NCBI GenBank assembly: GCA_017303795.1
Contig: JAFLBR010000022.1
Span: 1 to 50,480, forward strand
Direction of reading: 5' to 3'
Length of the DNA: 50,480 nt
Source: Cytophagales bacterium
GTDB lineage: Bacteria; Bacteroidota; Bacteroidia; Cytophagales; Cyclobacteriaceae
Under the pieces are notes generated by a model. It ran no database searches. It was not told the origin of the DNA and was given only the letters and a program-made list of their open reading frames with translations. A program made the translations under genes and the position numbers. Shown here one piece after another: positions 36,339-43,308 of this stretch. The first letter of the stretch is position 1, and each line of letters opens with the position of its first letter.

Positions 36339-36959
36339 ATGGAAGCCGGTAAAACGTACCACATCTACACACACGCCAACGGCTCCGAAAATCTGTTTCA
36401 AACCGATGAGAATTTTAGGTACTTCCTGAAACGCTATGAGGAGTATATTCCGCCCGTAGCCGATACGTTGGCGTGGTGCCTGATGCCCAACCACCTGCAC
36501 CTGCTGGTACAAATTAAAAGCGAGAAAGACCTGGCTAAAGACCTGACAGGTCTTGCTGGCGGAAGTAAAAAAGACCTGTCAGGTCTTGATAACGAGAAAA
36601 ACCTTGAACGCTTAACCATTCTTCAATTCAGCCACCTTTTTAACGCTTACACCAAAGCGTATAATAAATTCAAGAAAAAAAGAAGAGGCTCACTTTTTAC
36701 AAGAGCTTTTAAACGACAAGAGATTACTAACGATCAGTATTTCACCAACATCATTCACTATATACATCACAACCCCGTACACCACGGGTTTGTTAAACAC
36801 ATACAAGATTGGCCGTGGAGTTCGTACCACGATTTTCTGCTACCCAACCTCACGCCTGCCCAACAAAAAGTTATAGACTGGTTCGGCAATTGCGAGCAGT
36901 TTCTACTCTTTCATAATCAGGCATTAGGCGCTACACCTGAAATAACCGATCATGATTAA
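36339..36959 (+). CDS. REP-associated tyrosine transposase (RAYT, Y1 HUH family) between cas9 and cas1
   Basis: A single-strand DNA transposase-like protein of the TnpA-REP group, which binds REP hairpins. 206 residues. MEAGKTYHIYTHANGSENLF opens the IS200-like fold. HUH motif MPNHLHLLV (His52, His54) and the C-terminal catalytic Tyr141 in IIHYIHHNPVHHG, followed by WPWSSYHDF. Residues 67-83 (KDLTGLAGGSKKDLSGL) are encoded by REP hairpin 3 and look like an in-frame insertion into a loop. Its stop overlaps the cas1 start by 8 bases, so it is embedded in the cas operon. Such proteins normally act outside CRISPR loci; whether it serves adaptation here is unknown. Confidence 0.92.
   Translation: MEAGKTYHIYTHANGSENLFQTDENFRYFLKRYEEYIPPVADTLAWCLMPNHLHLLVQIKSEKDLAKDLTGLAGGSKKDLSGLDNEKNLERLTILQFSHLFNAYTKAYNKFKKKRRGSLFTRAFKRQEITNDQYFTNIIHYIHHNPVHHGFVKHIQDWPWSSYHDFLLPNLTPAQQKVIDWFGNCEQFLLFHNQALGATPEITDHD
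36539..36586. repeat. REP-like hairpin 3, inside the RAYT coding region
   Basis: AGACCTGACAGGTCT (36539-36553) and AGACCTGTCAGGTCT (36572-36586) are a perfect 15-bp inverted pair with an 18-base loop; each arm is also a near self-palindrome. Its length (48 bases) is a multiple of three, and it leaves the reading frame open. Confidence 0.9.
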
Positions 36960-37884
36960 ACGCACCCTCTACTTTGGCAACCCGGCTTACCTCAGCACAC
37001 ACCTAGAACAGTTGGTAGTACGGCTACCCGAAGTAGAGAAGAACGATACCCTGCCTGATATTTTTAAGAAAGAAGCAATTGCAACCATACCCATCGAAGA
37101 CATTGGTGTTGTTATACTCGATCATCAACGCCTTACTATTTCGCAGGCGCTATTAGCCAAACTACTTGCAAACAATGCTGCTGTAATAACCTGCGATAAC
37201 ACCCATCATCCAACCGGTTTACTTTTAAATCTCGATGGTCATTCGTTACAAAGCCAGCGCTTTAAAGCACAAATGGAAGCCACCGAACCCTTGAAAAAAC
37301 AACTGTGGCAACAAACTATCAAAACAAAAATTCGTAATCAGGCGGCCATACTTAAAATGCAAGGATATGAAATTGAAAACATGCTGCATTGGGCCGATGT
37401 TGTGCGCTCGGGCGACCCCGACAATTTAGAAGGGCGGGCATCGGCTTGGTATTGGTCTAAGATTTTTAAACCGCAACTTAATTTTATTCGCGAGCCAGCA
37501 GGCGAACCACCCAATAACTTATTGAATTATGCTTACGCTATTCTGCGCGCCTGCACTGCACGGGCATTGGTAGGTTCTGGCCTGCTGCCTACGCTGGGTA
37601 TTTTTCACCGCAATCAATACAATGCTTATTGCCTGGCCGATGATATGATGGAACCTTACCGTCCATTTGCTGACAGATTGGTGTTGGCCCTTGTAAATGA
37701 ATTTGGAACCCAAACTGAGTTAACACCCGATTTAAAAAAGAAATTGTTGAGTTTACCTGCGCAAGATGTGCTGGTGCAGGGAGAAACCAGCCCCATGATG
37801 ATTGCCATGCAACGTACTTCGGCATCGCTGGCAAAATGTTTTTTGGGTGAAGCCAGAAAACTGGTGTATCCGGAATTGGAATGA
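36952..37884 (+). CDS. cas1: Cas1, CRISPR adaptation integrase
   Basis: Metal-dependent integrase that inserts spacers with Cas2. 310 residues. Metal ligands Glu160 (LEGRASAWYW), His219 (GIFHRNQYNAYCLADDMMEP) and Glu234 are present, with LNYAYAILRACTARALVGSGLLP between. N-terminal beta domain RTLYFGNPAYLS. Translation begins inside the RAYT stop (ATGATTAA) and ends overlapping cas2 by four bases (ATGA). Confidence 0.97.
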   Translation: MIKRTLYFGNPAYLSTHLEQLVVRLPEVEKNDTLPDIFKKEAIATIPIEDIGVVILDHQRLTISQALLAKLLANNAAVITCDNTHHPTGLLLNLDGHSLQSQRFKAQMEATEPLKKQLWQQTIKTKIRNQAAILKMQGYEIENMLHWADVVRSGDPDNLEGRASAWYWSKIFKPQLNFIREPAGEPPNNLLNYAYAILRACTARALVGSGLLPTLGIFHRNQYNAYCLADDMMEPYRPFADRLVLALVNEFGTQTELTPDLKKKLLSLPAQDVLVQGETSPMMIAMQRTSASLAKCFLGEARKLVYPELE

Positions 37885-38219
37885 AAACCGAGCGACTAAA
37901 CGCCTACCGCATTATGTGGATAATGGTATTGTTTGATTTGCCCACCGAAAGCAAGCAGGACAAAAAGAACTATACCGATTTCCGTAAAAAGATGATGAAA
38001 GATGGATTTACCATGTTTCAGTTTAGTGCTTACCTACGGCATTGCGCCAGCCGCGAAAACATGGAGGTGCATTTAAAGCGCATTAAAAAGAACCTGCCCC
38101 CACGCGGGCATGTGGGTATTTTAACCATTACCGACAAACAATTTGGCATGATGCAGATTTTTTTTGGTAAGCAGGAAAAACCAAAAGCCCCGATACCAGA
38201 ACAGTTGGAACTGTTTTAG
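37881..38219 (+). CDS. cas2: Cas2, CRISPR adaptation protein
   Basis: The Cas1-bridging ferredoxin-like partner, 112 residues. MWIMVLFDLPTESKQDKKNY carries the conserved Asp19; the rest (FRKKMMKDGFTMFQFSAYLRHC, HVGILTITDKQFGMMQIFFG) matches type II Cas2. ATGA overlap with cas1. The gene ends inside a hairpin (38184-38230). Confidence 0.96.
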   Translation: MKTERLNAYRIMWIMVLFDLPTESKQDKKNYTDFRKKMMKDGFTMFQFSAYLRHCASRENMEVHLKRIKKNLPPRGHVGILTITDKQFGMMQIFFGKQEKPKAPIPEQLELF

Positions 38220-38230
38220 TCCGGGGCTTT
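38184..38230 (+). terminator. Hairpin at the end of the cas operon
   Basis: AAAGCCCCG (38184-38192) pairs with CGGGGCTTT (38222-38230), enclosing ACAGTT/AACTGT (38201-38214). It overlaps the cas2 stop. The 3' T-run is only three bases, so termination may be weak. Confidence 0.45.
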
Positions 38231-38232
38231 GG

Positions 38233-38248
38233 ATAGCATTGCATACAT
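38233..38248. repeat. Inverted partial CRISPR repeat beside the array
   Basis: GATAGCATTGCATACA matches the end of the CRISPR repeat (GATAG-ATTGCATACA) in inverted orientation, with one extra C. It can pair with the first array repeat (from 38311) to make a 15-bp stem. The stretch 38249-38309, the putative leader or trailer, contains a small hairpin ACAACT-AAGTTGT and nothing else recognised. Confidence 0.5.
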
Positions 38249-38309
38249 CAAATTTTAATCCTGATTTTACAACTAAGTTGTTGATTTAGAAAGCATTTAC
38301 GTAGGGTAC

Positions 38310-39793
38310 TCTGTATGCAATCTATCAAAGAACACAATCTGAAAGCAAATCACAACTTGGGGTTTCTGCTACAGAAATACGGAATGTCTGTATGCAATCT
38401 ATCAAAGAACACAATCTGAAAGCAAATCACAACAGGTAATGACATGAGTGCCAACCCCGGCCATCTGTATGCAATCTATCAAAGAACACAATCTGAAAGC
38501 AAATCACAACAACACCTGCTCGTAGAATGGATTTTGCAGTCTGTATGCAATCTATCAAAGAACACAATCTGAAAGCAAATCACAACAAAATCATGTAGGT
38601 TCCGTGCTTCGATGCTCTGTATGCAATCTATCAAAGAACACAATCTGAAAGCAAATCACAACATAATTCGGTTTGTAATTTCTTTACAGCATCTGTATGC
38701 AATCTATCAAAGAACACAATCTGAAAGCAAATCACAACTTGTAAAGTTCGATCATCGTAAGTTTGGGATCTGTATGCAATCTATCAAAGAACACAATCTG
38801 AAAGCAAATCACAACTCTGTTATGTTAGTGTGGTTTTTCATAAAATCTGTATGCAATCTATCAAAGAACACAATCTGAAAGCAAATCACAACAACTACCT
38901 CAAACGTCTGTGCATCCGGATTTCTGTATGCAATCTATCAAAGAACACAATCTGAAAGCAAATCACAACTCTGACCGGTGAGCAAGCCGCGTGGCATGAT
39001 CTGTATGCAATCTATCAAAGAACACAATCTGAAAGCAAATCACAACCAGATGGTAGACCGGCAGAACTTGTAGGAATCTGTATGCAATCTATCAAAGAAC
39101 ACAATCTGAAAGCAAATCACAACTTCAAGTGAAGGGTAATCCTGTACTGATAGTCTGTATGCAATCTATCAAAGAACACAATCTGAAAGCAAATCACAAC
39201 CACTTCATCATTACGTTAACGATCAACGGTCTGTATGCAATCTATCAAAGAACACAATCTGAAAGCAAATCACAACGGTGCAGTTGAGTAGTAGCAGCAT
39301 TAAAAATCTGTATGCAATCTATCAAAGAACACAATCTGAAAGCAAATCACAACAGTGAGTCAGATTCTTTGTAATTACCGGATCTGTATGCAATCTATCA
39401 AAGAACACAATCTGAAAGCAAATCACAACACCGTTAAAGCTTACTACCGCAGGCGCTGCTCTGTATGCAATCTATCAAAGAACACAATCTGAAAGCAAAT
39501 CACAACCTTTTCATCTTTCTATTTCAAAACTTAGGGTCTGTATGCAATCTATCAAAGAACACAATCTGAAAGCAAATCACAACCCATGAGTGGCACTACT
39601 GCGCACGCTTTTCTCTGTATGCAATCTATCAAAGAACACAATCTGAAAGCAAATCACAACTACTTCATGGGTTTGATTTTGTTGATACCATCTGTATGCA
39701 ATCTATCAAAGAACACAATCTGAAAGCAAATCACAACATTACGCAGCCTCAACCCTATTGATATACATCTGTATGCAATCTATCAAAGAACAC
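38310..39793 (-). CRISPR. Type II-C CRISPR array, 19 full repeats plus one truncated, 19 spacers
   Basis: The repeat is 46 bp (47 with an invariant leading T); on the plus strand it opens CTGTATGCAATCTATC and ends GCAAATCACAAC. Repeats start at 38311, 38388, 38465, 38541, 38617, 38693, 38770, 38847, 38924, 39001, 39078, 39155, 39231, 39308, 39384, 39461, 39538, 39615 and 39692, with a truncated one at 39769-39793. Period is 76-77 bp, spacers about 29-30 bp, and repeats appear identical. The strand that pairs with the tracrRNA (GTTGTGATTTGC...) is the minus strand, so crRNAs should be read right to left, toward cas2. The repeat is very close to the Bacteroides fragilis II-C repeat as I recall it. 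Confidence 0.98.
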
Positions 39794-39811
39794 TCCCGAT
39801 AGCGATCGGGA
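39794..39811. repeat. Palindrome TCCCGATAGCGATCGGGA at the broken array end
   Basis: The arms TCCCGAT and ATCGGGA enclose AGCG. It directly follows the truncated last repeat and precedes the 3' end of the PLP enzyme gene. Similar palindromes are, as I recall, dispersed repeats in Cytophagia. Confidence 0.6.
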
Positions 39812-39836
39812 CTGAATCTCGCGCTTGCGTGATGAT

Positions 39837-41108
39837 CTATCCCTTCGACAACTCCCTTACAATCGCCAACGCCTTATCAATTTCCGCTTCACTATTAAAA
39901 ATGTGGGTGCAATGTCTTACCCCAAACACATCGCCACTGGCGCGTGGCCGCATGCGCCCGCGGTTCCAGAATTCATCTTGCAACTTTGCGCCTGTCATGC
40001 CTTCAATATTATATACTGTTATGCCAGCACACATGGCTTCATCAACAGGTGAAAAAATTTTTACTTTCGGATTTTGGCGCAGGCCCGTGCGTAAACGTTG
40101 ACCTAAAAATTTAATACGATCATGGACGCGATCAGGCCCAATCTCAAAAAGAAAATCAAGCGCGGCCTCTAACCCTTTCAACACCGGAAAGTTACCGGTG
40201 CCACGTTGTGTAAACCGAAAGCCTTCATCGTCATGGTTATCCCACCGTGCGCTGGCGACTGTTGTCCAGATGTCTTTCATCTTGTCTTGCTTTACATACA
40301 TAAAGCCTGTGCCCGCAGGTGCGCCCACCCACTTATGAAAACACCCGGCATAGGCATCGCACCCAATGTCTTTTACATCCACTTTAATCTGCCCGATAGT
40401 TTGCGCGCCATCTAATATGGTGAAGATGCCCCGCTTAGCAGCCTCGGCACAAATTTCTTTTATCGGAAGTATAGCACCACTGCCCGAGATCATGTGCGAA
40501 ATGATCAACACTTTTGTTTTAGAGGTAAAGGCTTTTACAATGTCTTGATAAACTTCTTCAGAATTTTTAATTGGTTTGCCGATAACCGCTTCCTTAAACA
40601 CTACACCATATCGCTTTTCTTTTACCAACCAACTGCCACGCCCACCGGGGTGTTCCTGATTGGTAGTTAACACTTCATCGCCTGCCTGCAACGTTATGCC
40701 ATTTGCGAGGTAACTTATTCCATGAGTTACATTGTCGGTCATAGCAATCTCACCCACCTCAGAATTAATCAACTTACCTACTTTGGTGCGAATGCTCATC
40801 AGATTATTATAGCCGCTGATAAACTCTTCCTTGTTATCGTCTTTATACGCCCAGTCGGCCACGTGCGCAGCTAAGTAACGGGCATGCTCTGTCATTTTAT
40901 CTACTACTACTTTAGGCATTACGCCTACAGTACCCGGATTAAAAAAGACTTTGTCGTTAGCGAGCATAAACTGGCTCCGGAGTTTTTTCCAATACTGCGG
41001 ATCATTGGCCAAAGGCATTGCCGGTGTTGATTCTGCTTGCGCTGATAAAGCTGGCAAGGCCAATGCGGCAAGGCCTAATGATTTGAGGGCGTTTCTGCGC
41101 GAGGTCAT
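39837..41108 (-). CDS. Tat-exported PLP-dependent class V aminotransferase-like enzyme
   Basis: 423 residues. Twin-arginine signal MTSRRNALKSLGLAALALPALSAQAES predicts export to the periplasm. Body is fold-type I, class V (cysteine desulfurase / isopenicillin N epimerase-like): GTVGVMP, NVTHGISYLANG, EHPGGRGSWLVK, SHMISGSGAILPIKEI, DGAQTIGQIKVDVKDIGCDAYAGC, PLP Lys259 in FHKWVGAPAGTGF, and a C-terminal WNRGRMRPRASGDVFGVRHCTHIFNS. Reaction unknown. It is unusual for this group to be secreted. Stand-alone gene; its 3' end abuts the CRISPR array. Confidence 0.85.
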   Translation of the reverse strand: MTSRRNALKSLGLAALALPALSAQAESTPAMPLANDPQYWKKLRSQFMLANDKVFFNPGTVGVMPKVVVDKMTEHARYLAAHVADWAYKDDNKEEFISGYNNLMSIRTKVGKLINSEVGEIAMTDNVTHGISYLANGITLQAGDEVLTTNQEHPGGRGSWLVKEKRYGVVFKEAVIGKPIKNSEEVYQDIVKAFTSKTKVLIISHMISGSGAILPIKEICAEAAKRGIFTILDGAQTIGQIKVDVKDIGCDAYAGCFHKWVGAPAGTGFMYVKQDKMKDIWTTVASARWDNHDDEGFRFTQRGTGNFPVLKGLEAALDFLFEIGPDRVHDRIKFLGQRLRTGLRQNPKVKIFSPVDEAMCAGITVYNIEGMTGAKLQDEFWNRGRMRPRASGDVFGVRHCTHIFNSEAEIDKALAIVRELSKG

Positions 41109-41187
41109 CCTAAGAATTTATTTTATTGTTAAATGTAACAGATTTTGCTCGGATTGTATCGAGCATAATTGCTTTGAAAACCAACGT

Positions 41188-41225
41188 AAAAAAACAGTTC
41201 AACCCCACTTGCGCGAGGTTGAACT
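41188..41225 (-). terminator. Intrinsic terminator after the SulP transporter gene
   Basis: AGTTCAACC (41196-41204) and GGTTGAACT (41217-41225) form a 9-bp stem. On the minus strand it is followed by T7 (41194-41188). Confidence 0.75.
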
Positions 41226-41250
41226 TCACTCTAACCTAACAACAACTAAC

Positions 41251-42699
41251 CTAAACTAATTCTTCTACTTTCTGATCTGCATCTGCAGTTATTTTTTGTT
41301 GCACTGGTTCATGAACCTTTACTGATTTTGAAACACCGGGAAATATTTTCTTAATCACGAAATATAAAATCAAAGCTGAAAGTACACCGGTTAAGAAATC
41401 AGTAACCGGAACCATGATGGCCGTGTATACCATCATCCACATTTCAAATTTGCCGGTAGCGGTTACTTCACGAATTTCTTTTCGCTTAATCATGTTGCTG
41501 GCCACCCAAAGTAAAATACCGCCAATGCAAGCCATTGGTACCAACTCCAGGTATTGGGCAATGTAAAATGCCATAGCCAGTTTCAACACACCTTTAAAGT
41601 AACCGGCCAATGGTGTAACTGCACCAGCTTTAATACTCGTGGCTGTGCGCGCCAATGCTCCGGTACATGGAAATCCATTTACCAAAGGTGTAATGATCTG
41701 CACCAAACCTTGGCCCCAGAATTCTTTATCAGGATTGAAAGGAGTTTTTTGATTATTCGCTAAACGATCGGCCATAGACGAACACAACAAACTCTCTACA
41801 CCAGAAACAAACACAATGGCAATTACATAATAAACAATATCGGCTAACAAGGCCCAATTAAAATCGGGCATAGATGGAGCAGTAAACACGAAGAAGTCGT
41901 TGGGAATAGTGCCATAAATATCGCGCACCAGAATAATGCCTTTGCCTTGTAGCACAGTAGCCGAAGCTAAGGTAGCCGCACCAATCGCGATAAGCGGTGC
42001 CGGAATAAAAATGGAAATCTTAAGTAAGTACCGCGTTAATAAAAATGTTCCTACTCCAATTACTACCGACCAGATATTTATTTTTCCCAAACTTGTTAAT
42101 GCAATCTGAAGGTTATGCAACAAGCCACCTTTGATGTCTTCATCCTGGCCCAGCGTATCTTTAAAACTCTCTATTCCTAGTATATCTTCCATATTGGTAA
42201 GCGCAATGGCAACAGCAATACCCACAGTAAATCCAACCACTATGGAGTTGGGTACATACTTCGCCAGTTTACCCATACCCGTTAAGCCCATTATCATTAA
42301 GATTACACCGGATATAATGGAAACGAATACCAGAAACCCATGGGCCCCGGCTGCGGTGCCTCCATTTTCGGGACCGTACTTAAAAATTATACTTGCAATA
42401 ACCGGTATGAAAGCCGCAGTGGGACCATACACCTGATACTTTGAGCCACCAAAAGTGCGGCCGACAATACATGCTAACGCACCAGCAATAATTCCTTGTT
42501 CGGGGCGCAAGCCCATAGCCATTGCAAAACCCATAGCCATAGGAATAGCAGTAAGCGCCACTACAAGGCCAGCGCTAAAATCGCGATAAACGGTACTGCG
42601 CCAATTATGCGATTGCAAATCTTCAAAGCGACTATCGTACAGCGTGAAAAATAATTTCAGCCGACTGAGCATGGTATTGGGTTGTGCTGATGGGGTCAT
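41251..42699 (-). CDS. SulP-family anion transporter without STAS domain
   Basis: An inner-membrane transporter of the SLC26/SulP family, 482 residues with about a dozen hydrophobic segments. Motifs: VYRDFSAGLVVALTAIPMAMGFAMAMGLRPEQGIIAGALACIVG, GPTAAFIPVI, VESLLCSSMADRL and PLVNGFPCTGALARTATSIKAGAVTPL. After the last membrane segment the chain ends in a short tail (VHEPVQQKITADADQKVEELV), so the C-terminal STAS domain common in the family is missing. Likely substrate is sulfate or bicarbonate; not decidable. The next gene upstream on the strand encodes a universal stress protein 11 bases away, so co-transcribed. Confidence 0.9.
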   Translation of the reverse strand: MTPSAQPNTMLSRLKLFFTLYDSRFEDLQSHNWRSTVYRDFSAGLVVALTAIPMAMGFAMAMGLRPEQGIIAGALACIVGRTFGGSKYQVYGPTAAFIPVIASIIFKYGPENGGTAAGAHGFLVFVSIISGVILMIMGLTGMGKLAKYVPNSIVVGFTVGIAVAIALTNMEDILGIESFKDTLGQDEDIKGGLLHNLQIALTSLGKINIWSVVIGVGTFLLTRYLLKISIFIPAPLIAIGAATLASATVLQGKGIILVRDIYGTIPNDFFVFTAPSMPDFNWALLADIVYYVIAIVFVSGVESLLCSSMADRLANNQKTPFNPDKEFWGQGLVQIITPLVNGFPCTGALARTATSIKAGAVTPLAGYFKGVLKLAMAFYIAQYLELVPMACIGGILLWVASNMIKRKEIREVTATGKFEMWMMVYTAIMVPVTDFLTGVLSALILYFVIKKIFPGVSKSVKVHEPVQQKITADADQKVEELV

Positions 42700-42710
42700 G
42701 TTACATTAAA

Positions 42711-43187
42711 TTAAGTGAGGAAAATTTCTGCGAGTTGATTGCGTTCGGGTGCATTTTCTATTGGTTTCCATTCTACTTCTTGCGGTGCCAGCTTGCTTGC
42801 CCGCAGGTAAGGCAATACATCAAAACTTTTTCCGCTTACGCGAAGCGTATAAGTTTTAGGAATCAGAATTTCGGTAATGCGATTGCCTTCCAGAAAATTT
42901 TGAAACGCACTTTGCGTTACACCTGAAAAAATTTCGATGCGAAACGAATTAATGCGACTGGCATATTTGTTCCGGAGAATGCGACACGCATCTTCAAAAT
43001 CGGGATTGGTTAACTTTGAAACCGAATCGGCTCGGGTTCTGAAAAGCAAATCAAAAATAGAATCGGAAAGATGCAGGCCATGAACCAGCACAATGTTTAA
43101 TGGTTCTTGTGCATGTTGGGCTGCATACTTAAACAGGTTAAGCGATTCAATTGAAAAGTCGGTTGGTATTAGTATCGTTCTCTTCAT
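42711..43187 (-). CDS. Universal stress protein (UspA-like)
   Basis: 158 residues from MKRTILIPTDFSIESLNLFKY. Typical N-terminal UspA strand with conserved Asp, ALxYA-like LFKYAAQHA helix, and IVLVHGLHLSD. The C-terminal ATP-binding G-2x-G-9x-G-(S/T) motif is not clear, suggesting a non-nucleotide-binding type. The genes immediately upstream are a kinase pair; the SulP gene follows on the same strand. Confidence 0.7.
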   Translation of the reverse strand: MKRTILIPTDFSIESLNLFKYAAQHAQEPLNIVLVHGLHLSDSIFDLLFRTRADSVSKLTNPDFEDACRILRNKYASRINSFRIEIFSGVTQSAFQNFLEGNRITEILIPKTYTLRVSGKSFDVLPYLRASKLAPQEVEWKPIENAPERNQLAEIFLT

Positions 43188-43308
43188 AGGCCGTTCTGCT
43201 AAAATTTTTCGCTTCCGCAGAAGCAATAAAAACTTTTGTAAGAATAGCCCTGCCGCGTTAAGGCGGGTTAAGAACGAGATTAGAAAGCGATAAGAATGAA
43301 CTTTTTAT

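Noticed and set aside
38275-38300. Second degenerate CRISPR repeat containing AGAAAGCATTTAC
   Set aside because: Only the GAAAGCA core matches the repeat; too short to separate from chance.
38612-38878. Open frame of 88 codons inside the CRISPR array
   Set aside because: It is a read-through of repeats and spacers: the peptide repeats with each repeat unit.
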